The notes under the pieces are model-generated. The model was not told where the DNA came from and did no database searches. It saw only the letters and a program-made list of their open reading frames with translations. The translations under genes and the position numbers were made by a program. From Bombardia bombarda (lineage: Eukaryota; Ascomycota; Sordariomycetes; Sordariales; Lasiosphaeriaceae), in assembly GCA_030512295.1 (NCBI GenBank), contig JAULSR010000005.1, forward strand, positions 1,860,001-1,924,000: a stretch of 64,000 nt of DNA, in the 5' to 3' direction. The stretch's first letter is position 1, and each line of letters starts with the position of its first letter. Shown here in pieces: positions 25,710 to 36,701 of this stretch.

Positions 25710-28340
25710 CGCTGGAACGGCGCGTGATCGTTGACCGATTCGTAACAGATAGATGCGTGCCTTGGGATTCGCCAAGGGAAACAGGGAGGTCAGCCCAGCA
25801 AGCCAGCCGGCTTGGCTCAAAGAAAGGGTGGGTGGCTCGGGGCTCTTGCCAGCTCCTTCCGCTGCCGGGGTGCCTGGTAGGGGACTGGGGGGTAGCGCCT
25901 GTGGTCCTAGGAGGTAGGGGTTTGTTTTGTTGTAACTGCCTGCCACTATCGAGATGTTGCGGCACGTAATAATCCCAATAACCCGACCCTCGTTTGGGGA
26001 TGATCGGATGGGGTTTGCTGCAGAGTATAGGCTGCTGCAGGCCGCCGGCCTTGGAGGCGGCGTCGTGGGTGTGGCAGCAATGGTTTCAAGCTGTGTATGG
26101 TGTGGACGAAGAATGTGCAGAAGAATGTGACTTGAGTGATGGGAGCGGAACACAGAGAGGTACGAGAAGGGGGGTTAGACAGATGGTAAATAAAACACAG
26201 AGACTTGGGCAAGAAAGTCAAAGGCCAGACAGGCATGCAGGCTGATATCGAATATCGACCAGAGCTAGAGAGCCATCCGTTATCGAATCTCGAGGGAAGC
26301 GAGCCTCTTTGAAGCATTGTCCGTCTACTGTCTGTGAGGCTCGCGCTGCCTTTCAAGGATGGGCGGCTACAGCCTTCCGTCTTAACCCAACAGCTCTGAG
26401 GCCCGGGACCGATACATGAGCTCAGCGTTTAATTGGACCCAGTGCCAACAACCTGCCCATCCATGAATTTGGATAGCTTGCCCAGCCTGCGCACGCCTTC
26501 CACAACTTCCTGATGCAACAACCGAAGAAAGGTTAACTGGATCTCTTCCGTCAAAAGCCCACCATTGAAAGCCCATAGGCGCTTACAGACTTGTCGTGGT
26601 CCAGGGTTCCGGGGCTTCTCTTTGCTCGGTCATATTAGAGCACATTAGACGGCCCTTGTCAAGATGCTGCTACTGTGTTAGAGGCACTTGCTTAGCGAGA
26701 TGGTGTGGAAACCTCTGCCCATTTCATCCTCTAGTCGTTTCACAAGGTCGGTAGGCGCAGTCCATTAGGTTCTAGTGGCCGCTGCCTTCAGCTTCATTAG
26801 GGCGGCGATTCATGCGAATTCGGCGCGATTGCAGTAAATGTACCCTTGGAAGTAAGTACCCTCACGAGCATCCTCACAATATTGAGCAAGCTTGTTGTGC
26901 CTATGAGCCACGGAACTGACCTGATGCACAAATCATTCCTGACGGCTGAGCAGGGCTCTTGGAAACTAGAAACCAGTCAACATCTAGGAAGGTGGGGGAC
27001 TAAACAGAGAAGACGTAATTGTCAATCGCAAAAGTCCAAGCTTTGTATTCTTGGTATTACAGTATCTGAACTATGAGCACATAGCAGCTACGGCACGTCG
27101 TCTTCGGTTCGCCTGGTGCGCCTGCCTACTCCCCTCGTGGGTATTGAGACGTTTCGTCCCTGCTGTCATTGGACACGGCTGTCTGGCTGAACGAACATCT
27201 ATTCCTTACCTGAACCGGGGCAGAATAGGCGAGAAGAGTCAAGTACCGGGTCATACTTGGGATAAGCTTCAAGTGCCCGGCTTGGCTGGCTGTGTCGAGG
27301 ATACAGCGACATGCAGAACCGTGGATCAAGGGCGATCGGGATGCCCGGAGGCGGAGGGAAGCCTATCGGATGACTGTGCGACGTGTTGCTCCCACGGCCC
27401 ACTCGCCTGTTGCTCCAGTTGATTGTTACGTTTCGCTCAACGGGCGTTTCTAGCTTGTCCGGCGGGAACCTCAAAGTGACTGTCACTGGTTCCACAAAAC
27501 AAAAGTCCTAACCTAGCAGCTAGCGTAGCACTTTGCCTGAGGGTCACTTGTGGCTTCAAAGTTAAGGAATGCTGTCAAATAAACCCGTCGTCTGTCTAAG
27601 TAGCTGGTTCATATCGGACAAGCCTGTCCAACTAGACGAAAAAAGTCTACATCACGCCCCACGGTACTAGTGACACCGTTGCCACTGAAGGCACGCTTGG
27701 CACGAAGTCAATCGAAATATACGTGAACCGCGCATGCTCAGATATCATCCGAGGGAGCGGGAGGGCTACTGCATCAAGATAAGGCCAGATTTGGTGCATC
27801 TGGCCCTTGCAGTCTCGATATTCGGAGAATCGGGTTTCCCAATGGCGACACACTGCAGCACCTCTGGACAATCTGGTGTTGCAACAAGTATCTATACTTT
27901 TGGTAACGGTTGGTGTATGCATCTGGTTGGGGTAGGCAATAATGTCCTTGAGGTGGTGCTCTTGATCGGAGGCACTGTGGTGAACGGCCCACTGCTGTGT
28001 GACCGATGTCTCTGTCCAACCTGCAGCATCGTGGCTTCGATTCTAATGCGGCAGGTGTTTGGAAATAGCAGACCCAGGTCCATGCTCCCCAGCCGTTGCC
28101 TTGCAAGATCCACCATCTCAAGTCAAGTCCTCGATCATGCAACACGGACCACCCCCTTTCCGTCATCATTAGGAAAGTGATTTCCGTCGGAGAGGGGACT
28201 GGATGGCCATATGAGATTTGTACTACCGTGAAAAGAGGTGGCTGGCCTGCGCTAGCCTGATGTGCATGTGGATATTGATGAGATTGTGTGGTGAAGCGAG
28301 TCAGTCCCGATATTGCTGCCCACTTTACGTCACTATCTTG

Positions 28341-30614
28341 CTATTCATCCCTTGTGCCTCCCCCTCTGGCATACCAAATCTCCTTCAACTTGATTCGCCA
28401 GCGTTCAAGAGCAAGGCGACAGCCGGTTGCAAGCTCCGCACCAAAGTTTCTGTGAACGACAGCAAGAAACCACCGTAGGCGAGTTGTTCTTCCTGGTCTT
28501 CCCTCTCTCATGTCTCTGGCCACAACATGATATAAAGCCTTCACAACGGGTGGAGATAGACCATCCTTGTGCTCCTCGAGAAATCTTACACACCGCGACA
28601 CATGTCGAAAGGCCACTCGGTTTCGTAGATGGGGTGTATTGCTAAAGGAAGCCGCCATCTCCTTTACTATTGCCGCTCTGTGTGTACCGAAGGTGCCGAG
28701 ATGTCGCCGCATCTTTGACCGCAGACTCCTATCCTTATCTTGAAACATGTCGATGTCCAAGACCTGCCAGATCACGCCGGCAGGTAGGGACGGGTCGGAA
28801 ACAATCTTCTCCGCGTATTTTTTGAAAATTGCAGGGTTCCATTCCGACTGCCCTGGCTTTTGTATGCGGTCCACATACAGCTTCCGAAGGTCCATAGCCA
28901 CGTAGTGATTCCTGGCCGAATATGCCAGCGCTTGTAAGGTGGGCAATCCAACAAGACCGGTTCTTGAAAAGCCTCTGAGTGACTCAACCATTTCGTTCGA
29001 CCTATCAAGCTTTGTCAAGAACTTCCATAGACTAAAATAGAGCTTGCTTCTGGTTTTGAAGTCTTCTTTTAAAGAGATCGCCACTGCCAGAGATGCAAAA
29101 GCTTCATCGCCATGTCTCAAACAAAGGCCCTGATACTCTTTGTAGACCCGCGCTGGATTTTTCAAATAGCCCCGAGTTACCCACTGATAGAGAATAAGTG
29201 AGCAGACTTCGGCGCTACTCATTGGTTTGACTGCCAGTGAACTCTCAGAAAGATATGCAGATGACTCAAACAAAAACTCCTGGTTAACGCGAGGCAACTG
29301 GGCCAATACGCAAAGCCAATTATACCGCAGCTCATGTCGCCTAGTTGAAGTGATCGGCGTTTGTTCTACAATAAGTTGATTGGCAGCATCAAGCAGCTGG
29401 CGATGTTTTTGGAGACCAATAGCTTCCATGCTTTTTGATAACGTTTGAACATAGTGCGTCTGGGCTGTCATAGCAGCATTGGCGGACGCAAGAGCATCAC
29501 ATGCCGCGTCCAGCTCTGCTCTTGCGCTTTGGAGAGTGGAGCTGGTTGCTTGCTTGAGTTTGTCACGGGCGGAACGTCTGATGGTAACAGGTAGACCCCA
29601 TAACAATTCCTGGACTCGGTCATAGGACTCCGACGCGGTGCCAATCAATCTTGATATCTCGGCGCCATCAATCCATTTTGGCGAAGAACCCCATGCGTTA
29701 AAATAGGCGTTGAGCATGGATAGAAGTCCTTCGAGCACTTCGTCATGATGCACTGTGGGAAGAATGGGCATGATTCTCCCAAAGAGATTGCAAAGCTCAT
29801 CATCGAGTGGGAGCTTGGATATCCGTATCAACATCGTATTCCAGAAAGATGCGTTGAGGAGATGGGGCGTGAAGACTCGGGACGTCGCAATGCCGTCCAC
29901 AACAACTGAGTATAAGGCCATAACCATACCATGGCCAGCCGAGCAGTCCTCGAATCTTGAGTTTAGAGCTCCCCACACTTCGTCTGATATCGACATAATA
30001 TGTTCAGCGGCCATCTCTCCAAGAATTATGTGCTGCCGAAGCTTGCGACAGATGTGTTGTGTATCTAGCACTAGCACGTCCATAGGAGCATTCGCAACCG
30101 ATAAGAGAAAGCTGTCAAGTTCGGCACGCAGGAATGGAGGCTCTTGCGTGGTCGCAGTACCCGAGGGCGCAAGATCGGACAAGGTCGGTACCGAGTCGGG
30201 GGCAACCTGAGGTACCCAATCTCCAAGCCATCCTGGCAGAGTGGACGAAATCCAGTTGGCGGCGGCTGCTTGAGCTTGGCGATCTAGACGATTGTACCTC
30301 AAGGCCGATATCGAAGACGGTGGCTCCCATTGCCACTGGGACAGGTCCATAGGAACGGGGAAGGCCCACCCAGGAGGCGACGCGTCCTGAAATGCATGGA
30401 GACCTCCGAGTTGCCGTTTCCCAAGCCTGCGACGACTTTCCAGGGGACCAGGGACGTGGCTCGCGTTCCTGCGCCACGTCTTGGACGCATTGGAGACACG
30501 ACAATAGCGCTCAAAAGCGGCATCGAGCAGGCTGTCGGAAATCCATACCGAGTCTTTTGAGGATATTATCTGACGCTGCAGAGTCCGACAGCAGTGGGAG
30601 GTGTGCGGCGTCAT
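28341..30614 (-). CDS. Fungal protein of unknown function, probably helical and mitochondrial
   Basis: An uninterrupted frame of 757 codons from ATG 30614 to the stop at 28341. I recognise no catalytic domain. The early region contains HVPGPLESRRRLGKRQ, then W-rich sequence, then a long alpha-helical part with Leu/Ala-rich repeats (for example SLWKFLTKLDRSNEMVESL and ALAYSARNHYVAMDLRKLY) that resembles helical-repeat proteins such as PPR-like factors without matching a motif clearly. The C-terminus is basic (ALERWRIKLKEIWYARGG). The N-terminal 25 residues are basic and Ser/Thr-rich with no acidic residue before position 21, compatible with a mitochondrial presequence. The real start may be at 30891 in another frame (see the next entry), making 849 residues. 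It is divergent from HEM12. The frame is certain to be coding; the function is not known. Confidence 0.8.
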   Translation of the reverse strand: MTPHTSHCCRTLQRQIISSKDSVWISDSLLDAAFERYCRVSNASKTWRRNASHVPGPLESRRRLGKRQLGGLHAFQDASPPGWAFPVPMDLSQWQWEPPSSISALRYNRLDRQAQAAAANWISSTLPGWLGDWVPQVAPDSVPTLSDLAPSGTATTQEPPFLRAELDSFLLSVANAPMDVLVLDTQHICRKLRQHIILGEMAAEHIMSISDEVWGALNSRFEDCSAGHGMVMALYSVVVDGIATSRVFTPHLLNASFWNTMLIRISKLPLDDELCNLFGRIMPILPTVHHDEVLEGLLSMLNAYFNAWGSSPKWIDGAEISRLIGTASESYDRVQELLWGLPVTIRRSARDKLKQATSSTLQSARAELDAACDALASANAAMTAQTHYVQTLSKSMEAIGLQKHRQLLDAANQLIVEQTPITSTRRHELRYNWLCVLAQLPRVNQEFLFESSAYLSESSLAVKPMSSAEVCSLILYQWVTRGYLKNPARVYKEYQGLCLRHGDEAFASLAVAISLKEDFKTRSKLYFSLWKFLTKLDRSNEMVESLRGFSRTGLVGLPTLQALAYSARNHYVAMDLRKLYVDRIQKPGQSEWNPAIFKKYAEKIVSDPSLPAGVIWQVLDIDMFQDKDRSLRSKMRRHLGTFGTHRAAIVKEMAASFSNTPHLRNRVAFRHVSRCVRFLEEHKDGLSPPVVKALYHVVARDMREGRPGRTTRLRWFLAVVHRNFGAELATGCRLALERWRIKLKEIWYARGGGTRDE

Positions 30615-30891
30615 TGGTGGAGATGGATATGAGGGCGATGATGGACGACTGCCAGCTCCATCCGGAACTTTGTTCGAGGAATTGACTCTTTGACAAAAGG
30701 GGTAGAAGAGATTCGGCTGCGCCCGGGGGCCAATTCGGGCCCGTGGTTGCCGACGGCGCCTGACGTTCGCGGGAGCTGCGAGATAAGTTGTGACCTTGCG
30801 ATTGAAGATGGCGGATGAATTGGCGTTTTGCCAGGAGAGCTAGGCTCGGGCACTGAGGGAGCTTTGACAATTGGTGTGGCTGATGCGCCAT
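30511..30891 (-). other. Probable N-terminal extension of the 28.3-kb gene in another frame (frameshift suspected)
   Basis: From ATG 30891 an open frame of 126 codons overlaps the start of the main ORF. It reads like protein, not like a shadow: a basic, Arg/Ser-rich, presequence-like start (LALLAKRQFIRHLQSQG), then a helical stretch (WSWQSSIIALISISTNDA) and SDSAASDNIL. At the AAAA run (+ strand TTTT, 30555-30558) this frame and the main one differ by a single base. Reading one A fewer would join them without a break and give 849 codons. I found no convincing donor/acceptor pair that would do the same by splicing. It could be an assembly error, a true mutation, or a coincidence. Confidence 0.5.
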
Positions 30892-31262
30892 AGGAACCTA
30901 CCTGATCCCTGGAAGGGGGCTCTACATGATTGGGCTGGTGCTCCCGCCCGCATCCACACAGTCGGGTGCTCTTATGCTATCCAATACTGGCGTAGCTGTG
31001 GCTGATGAGTTCTCTCTCACCCCGCCAAGATCCACTGGCAGGGACAGCAGCAGCAGCCCCTCTTACTCACGTCGGTCAATTGAGATTTGGCAGTGGTGGG
31101 GTAATTATCCAGGTACCCTGGTTGGGAGGTAGGTGTCCAGACAGGACGAACATTCATACCTATATACCTATCTTATACAAGGCTTTCATCTTTTCTGACT
31201 CTTGGTAGCAAAAAATCAGCCCGCTTTGCAACCATTCGGTCACCTTCAGAAACATCATCACG
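30892..31262. promoter_or_regulatory. Divergent promoter region, hypothetical gene / HEM12
   Basis: A 371-bp region separates ATG 30891 (- strand) from the HEM12 ATG at 31263. It holds a CCAAT box at 30981-30985, AGGTACCCTGG and GGTAGGTG elements near 31111-31135, and a TATATACCTA stretch near 31160. No ATG occurs on the + strand in the last 120 bp before HEM12, so its leader should be free of uORFs if transcription starts near the TATA-like stretch. Confidence 0.5.
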
Positions 31263-32640
31263 ATGGAACACTCATTTGAACCGCTCAAGAATGACTTGAT
31301 CATCAGGGCTGCGTGGGGTGAGTGTTCCAGGGAGAATAATACTTTTGGAGTTGAGTTTTGCTGATGCCCGCAATAGGCCAGAAGGTCGAAAGACCACCAA
31401 TTTGGGTGATGCGCCAGGGTGAGAAGATCTGTCACCTCGATGAACGGCTGGCTTGTCTGGCTCTTGGCCTGGGATTTTGAGCTGACATTCTGGCGCAGCT
31501 GGCCGTTACCTTCCCGAGTATCATCAAGCAAAAGGCACGCGCGACTTCTTCGAGTGCTGCCGGGACCCCGAGGTGTCGTCGACCCTCACCCTGCAGCCAA
31601 TTGAGCGCTTTGCTGGCCTCATTGACGCCGCCATCATCTTCTCCGACATTTTGGTCATTCCCCAGGCCATGGGCATGGTGGTGGAGATGGTTGACAAGAA
31701 GGGACCCCACTTCCCTGACCCCCTCCGGAGCCCGGATGATGGCCAGTACGCCGAGGTGATGAAGCGAGACTGCGATGTCTCCAAGGAGCTCGACTATGTC
31801 TACAAGGCCATCACAATGACCAGGAAGAAGCTGCAGGGCCGAGTGCCCCTCATTGGCTTCTGCGGTGCCCCGTGGACCCTCTTTTGCTATATGGTTGAGG
31901 GAGGCGGCACCAAGATGTTCAAGGAGACCAAGACCTGGATTTACAAGTACCCCGAGGAGACCAAGGCCCTCCTCCACAAGATCTCCGTACTCTGCGTAGA
32001 GTACCTTGCCCTCCAAGTCAAGGCCGGAGCTCAGGTACACAGTTCCATATACCAATGCGGTAGTCAAGTCATCACGCTAACCATTCTTCCCCTCAGCTGA
32101 TACAAGTGTTTGACTCGTGGGCTGGAGAACTGTCGCCTGCGTCTTTCAAAAAGTTTTCTCAACCCTACCTGACATACATTGCAACCCATCTTCCTCCTAG
32201 ACTCAAGGAGCTTGGTCTTGACCCGGTCCCCATGATCGTCTTCCCCAAGGGTGCTTGGTACGCTCTAGACGCTGCCTGCGACATGGGTTACAACGTTGTT
32301 GGTCTTGATTGGCTTCACGATCCCGCCCAGTCTGTCAAGACTGTTGGAGACCGGCCTATTGTTATCCAGGGCAACGCGGACCCCGGAGTTCTTTACGGCT
32401 CTCACGCCTCGATAACAGAGGTTGTGAAGGAAATGGTACAGGGATTCGACTGGGCGAACCGGAAGAAGGGCTGGATTGTCAACCTTGGGCATGGTAAGTT
32501 ATTCTTTTGCTCTATTAATGTTACTCAAATCGTTCTGACAAATTGCTTCAGGAATCACCCCCTTTGTCAACCCTGAGGACTTGAGGTTCTTTTTCCAAGA
32601 AATCCACCGTCTCACCAAGACAGAGACATCCGGACAATGA
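31263..32640 (+). CDS. hem12: Uroporphyrinogen decarboxylase
   Basis: Exons 31263-31317, 31377-31418, 31499-32034, 32097-32493 and 32552-32640 give 372 residues, the usual length for the family. Introns are 59, 80, 62 and 58 bp. The enzyme removes the four acetate carboxyls of uroporphyrinogen III to give coproporphyrinogen III, the fifth step of heme synthesis, in the cytosol and without a cofactor. Both family signatures are present: PPIWVMRQAGRYLPEY, split by an intron after Gln, and GFCGAPWTLFCYMVEGG. The catalytic Asp lies in FSDILVIPQAMGM. FDSWAGELSP and IVNLGHGITPFVNPEDL complete the active-site loops. The start context is ATCACGATGG. The 42-bp second exon carries most of the first signature, so it must be included in any model. 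The 3' end is 145 bp from the stop of the convergent acetyltransferase gene. Confidence 0.97.
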
Positions 32641-32749
32641 TGATTATAAAAATGGATGATGTATATAAAGAGCGCGAATTATCTGCTAAGACATGAGCTG
32701 CTGTATACGCACATATCTATTCTACCATACGTATAATTCGCTGAGGTTG

Positions 32750-32755
32750 AATAAA
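32750..32755 (+). terminator. Possible poly(A) signal of HEM12
   Basis: AATAAA lies 110 bp after the HEM12 stop and 31 bp before the last codon of the convergent GNAT gene. Cleavage 10-30 nt downstream would place the HEM12 mRNA end at or inside the neighbour's coding end. Confidence 0.45.
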
Positions 32756-32785
32756 ACCGTGCTGCATAATGCCAACAACACAATC

Positions 32786-34153
32786 TTATATGGCGTCTCC
32801 AACACTAAAGAGATCCAGGATAGCCCTAGAACGTGTTAGCTCCCATGTCCCAAAGTCTAGTTTCAGCCAGACTCACCAAACAATTGTCCAACTGTGCTTC
32901 CCGCCTATACTTTTGCATACTCCCTGGCTCTGGAAATTGGCATTGAAAACGTCGGCTGCTCCCCAGCCGTCATTGCCAAAGTCTTTGAGATGATCGCGCA
33001 TTACCCTGGAGGCCACGGCCTTTGCCAGACCCAGACCACGATACGGCTCCTTTAATGGTGATGAAGTGTCAGTCGGTACCGCAAATAGAAGCACTCAGTT
33101 ATGGGCTCAACCTCTTCCACCAACTCACTCACCTCAACATGTAGCGTGCTTAGAGTCCCATCAATTGCTAGAAATGCCAGGGTCAGTTAAGTAAGCACCC
33201 AATGGGGTCTCGAAAAGGGGTTCTTGGAGGACAAACATAAGAAAGCCCAGGCAATAGGGGTATTGTCGTGCAACCTGATCACGGTGCTTGGAAGGAGCAG
33301 CAGTGTCGCCCTATGGCAACTTGTTAGCCAGAATCAAGTATTCCACCAAGCTCGTCGATGTGAGAAAAGGGGGGGAGCTAAGCCATAACACATCCAAAAA
33401 ACAAAAAAAAAAAAAAAAAAAGGAAACCACCCACTCCTGTCTCGCAATCGACGTCCTCGCCCTCACCAACCCCAGATCCTCCCTCCGCACCGTATCCCAA
33501 AGCATCCCCGCCGGCAACACCGCACTCTTCTCACCACCACCACCGCCAACCAAATCCTCAACCCGAAACAGCCACTTCCCAAGAAGATGCCAGTCCACCG
33601 GCCCCGTCACATTCGCCGTCTTGTGCATGCGCACCCCCCTCGCCATCAGCCGCTGCCGCAGCACCTCATGCAACGACCCAACCATCACCTCCCCCCTCGG
33701 CAGACCCCGATCATACGTAGTCCCCGCCTCAAGCCGGCGGATCCTTCGCAGCACGGTCAGCGCGAGCTCATCGCAGGCCAGTGCCTCCGCCCCGGACACC
33801 GCCACCGGAATGGGCACCGGGACGTTTGGATCCGTGTTGGGGATGGCGCTGCTGTCTTCTAGCGTGCTGTAGATGTAGCATTCGGTCTCGGGCCAGCCGA
33901 CGAGGTCGACGTAGGCGGCGACGAAGTGGTGGTTCCCTACTGCCGGCGCAGGTTGGCCAGTAGTATCCTCCTCCTCTGCAGCAGCAGCATGGTAGGCGTA
34001 GAGGATGTGCGCCGTCGGCCTCAAGCCGCCGGGGAAGTTGCGGGCGAATTGCAGCCTGCGGAGGACGGGGAGGGAGTATGGCAGGTGCGACTCTAGGAGG
34101 GTGAGGAGGGCGTCTGGGACGGTGGATGTGTCGTGGAGTGTGGGCGTCATCAT
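32786..34153 (-). CDS. GNAT-family N-acetyltransferase (FR47/GLYAT-like)
   Basis: Exons, in transcription order: 34153-33435, 33310-33237, 33167-33133, 33049-32877 and 32825-32786, giving 346 residues; introns of 124, 69, 83 and 51 bp (phases 2, 1, 0, 2). The second intron uses GTTTGT as donor. The C-terminal third carries the acetyl-CoA fold: AWAFLS-IDGTLSTLHVE, then EPYRGLGLAKAVASRVM, the RGxGxA-type pyrophosphate-binding loop, then ADVFNANFQSQGVCKSIGGK. This is the usual layout of fungal FR47-like acetyltransferases. The substrate is unknown; these act on small molecules or protein N-termini. Either of two tandem ATGs (34153, 34150) may start it. Without splicing, the frame runs on to a TAG formed by the first acceptor, which would yield a product lacking the whole catalytic core. 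Intron 1 holds a run of 19 T on the sense strand (33403-33421). Confidence 0.88.
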
Positions 34154-34985
34154 TGTGTCTCGTAAGCTGCCCAATGTTGGCTGTTGTTTTTACGCAAGAA
34201 GATGATAGAAACTAAGAATGTTGTTTTCTTTGTTGGTTTTTTGGGTTTTGATTATATGTGGTTGAGGTAATAAGGTGGGATTCGATGCATGTGTCATAGG
34301 CGAGGTAGTTGGTGATTAACTCAGCCCCTGCATGGCGTGCTATCGAGGTAAACAGTCATACACATCCCGGCAACATTTTCAGGAGCTGCAATCCTCCATT
34401 GCAGGAGTTTTTGAGGGTTTATATCATCAAGGCACAGGACCTATTCCGACTTACTCGGGAGGGTCGAGATCGGCAAGATTCGCTCTATCTTGTCGATCTA
34501 CGCCCCTAGACAATGGAATGGCTTATCGGGCGTCCAGGATTTGAGACAACACCAGAGAAAGACGGCAAATGAGCTTCAATGTCAGGCAATTGGCAGGAGT
34601 GTTTTTGTCTCTTTGCAGCTGAGGCCCTCACCTCATATCCCCTATGCGGACAGACCTCGGATGTCTGCCGTCGATTACTATTCTTTCTAAGTTGCCATGA
34701 TAAACCACAACCTCCGAGTCTCGAGAAACTACACGAGACATAGGACCCCCTTTTTAGACTCCGAACTCCGGGTACGATGTAGAAACCCCATCCAATGGAT
34801 AGGTGCAATCAGCCCCGCCACCCACCAAAAAAAAAAAAAAGCAATGGTGCAAAGGGTAAAGAAGAAGACGCCACATAGTATAAAAGCATAAATCACCACA
34901 GCCCCGTGCCTGTTGCCGCGGTTGCCCGTGTGACGGGCACATCCTCGACAGTGAGCAGTGGACCCCCGACAACGAGATCGACAGG
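34154..34985. other. Intergenic region between GNAT and DUF3602 genes, no gene seen
   Basis: It contains the promoter of the GNAT gene on its left side and the 3' flank of the DUF3602 gene on its right, including an A run of 14 near 34828-34841. Short ORFs here overlap on both strands and none is convincing. Confidence 0.5.
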
Positions 34986-35488
34986 CTATGACCTCTTGCC
35001 AAACAAGAGATTCCTGCCCTTCTCGGCCCAGCCAGGCTCATCACTCTTCTTAACCGACGTCTTGGCCGGTGTCTTGGCCGGGCCGTCGTCGGCTATCGCC
35101 GAGGCACCCTTCTCCTGCTCCTTCTTGGCGGTCTGAGCGTCTTCGGGGTTGAAGACATTTCCACCTCCTCCACGGCCGATGTGGGTGGCGCCCTGGCTGG
35201 AACGGCGGACGACACTATATGTCGGGTCAGTCGATGTGTCCAGAGAGAGCTGGTTTGCAGATAAAGCATCGAAAAAGAAACTTACGGCGCAACATCCTGG
35301 CGCAGCCGTGTCTCGACAGGATCGGAGTTCTTAGCCATGTTGCCAGTGCCACCGCGCCCCGTTGTCACGACCGACGTCTTCAAGGTAGGCGTCTGCAGAT
35401 CAGCCTCCTGGATCCTCGGCGACTTGGCGCTGTCGACAATGTTGCCGGCGCCGCCACGGCCAGACGATTGCAGATGGGAGGAGGCCAT
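34986..35488 (-). CDS. DUF3602 protein with GRGG-G-N repeats
   Basis: Exons 35488-35286 and 35214-34986 (71-bp phase-2 intron with GTAAGT donor and ATATAG acceptor) give 143 residues. Three copies of the family's hallmark are visible: SGRGGAGNI near residue 10, TGRGGTGNM near 43 and IGRGGGGNVF near 78. The intron interrupts sequence between the second and third copies. The rest is Lys/Ala/Thr/Asp-rich and likely disordered (KTPAKTSVKKSDEPGWAEKG). There is no signal peptide or membrane segment. Proteins of this family are small, fungal, and of unknown function. The start ATG has the context AGAATCATGG. The second exon is too short and too far from a Met to be found by simple ORF scanning. Confidence 0.88.
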
Positions 35489-36076
35489 GATTCTTTTTGG
35501 TGGTTTTTTTGTGTGATTTTGTTAGAGAACAAAAAGGTCGACGAGCTCCGAGGCGTTGATGAGGAGTTAAATGGATGAGCCGAAACCTTGGGGTCTGATA
35601 GAGTGGAACCACAGAGGTCGGTAAGATGGTACCTAAACCTTAGTACGGTGTAGGCAGGGGCTAAATTATCTGACGAGGATCCACACGGTACTTGACTGGC
35701 AGGTTCAAAAGGAAAACCCAGAAAAGATAAAAGAAAATAAGAAATAGACAAGAAGGCATGTTTTAGATAGGCGAGAGGCAGGATTAAATACTACTTTTCT
35801 GCACGCAGCTCACAAGTCACAAGTCGCCAAGGGAGGGATGCCTTGCGAGAGTCTCTACACGTTCTTGGGTGACTGGTTTGGGGAGCGGGTGACACTGTCT
35901 CTCGCTTTCGTCTGCCATCGAGACATGTACCCAGAGCTAGGAAGGTACCTCCTTGGCTGTATTAGTCTAGGCACCCTATCGCCGCATGACCACGGAGCCC
36001 TAGAAGCATGCCCGGTCCATGGATCAGGGACCAAAGACAAAGAGAAGGTGAAAAATAGCACGATCACAAGGGGAAA

Positions 36077-36098
36077 GGGGGGGGGGGGGGGGGGGGGG
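36077..36098 (+). repeat. G homopolymer, 22 nt
   Basis: Uninterrupted G run on the + strand, directly preceded by GGGGAAA. It is the longest of three G/C runs of about 20 nt in intergenic DNA of this window. Confidence 0.9.
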
Positions 36099-36674
36099 CT
36101 TGGGGAAGGAAATTTTCTGCTCTTTCACCTTAGCAGCGAAATCCCGGAGAACATGACCCAATCGCTAGCGAGATAGTAGCCCACGCCGTCGTCTGGGCAC
36201 TGTGGCACTGACATCACACGCATCAGTGAAGACCGATTTCGAGAGACGGAAGGGTGGAAAAACACAACAATGACAAGCCCTGATGTGAGAAAGGAGGGCA
36301 GAAAAAGGGTGTCGGTTATGCATGACATTTCACATTCCAGACGGTGACGCCCGATCGGCTAGCCAGATGGGAGTTTAGCGCGCTAATGCTTACCACACAC
36401 TGGGCGGTATGGCAGTCGCTAACGTAACTGAAAACCGTCTCGTTGGCCACAAGTGACTGGTGACAGTCGGCTGCCAGATGGTGTCATTGCTCTTGGCATT
36501 TCTTGTCTCCACGAATGCGTCCAGAACATCCGACAAGAAATATGTTTTTCAGCAGTAGGTTGGCTGATATGACGTGCGTGATGTTGGTCTTCACGGTACC
36601 TATGCAGCTGAGGGCAGAAAACAGCGGTTGCCGCGGTGCGGGCTGTATATAAAAGCTGCAAGCTGAGCCGACGT

Positions 36675-36701
36675 GGCGGGGTTGGCGGGGTTGGCGGGGT
36701 T
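36675..36701 (+). repeat. Three tandem copies of GGCGGGGTT
   Basis: A perfect 9-bp direct repeat, three copies, in noncoding DNA. Confidence 0.9.

Larger units (their letters stand above)
25242..28340. other. Intergenic region: promoter of the Zn2Cys6 gene, downstream flank of the 28.3-kb gene
   Basis: About 3.1 kb without a supportable gene. It should contain the leader and promoter of the Zn2Cys6 factor (25.2-26.5 kb) and the 3' flank of the hypothetical gene ending at 28341. The only striking element is a run of 21 G at 25689-25709. Several ORFs of 70-150 codons occur on both strands but overlap each other and show no recognisable domain. Confidence 0.5.

Noticed and set aside
27734..28180. 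148-codon + strand ORF next to the hypothetical gene
   Set aside because: Overlapped by an equally long - strand ORF, no domain, no plausible exons; treated as noncoding.
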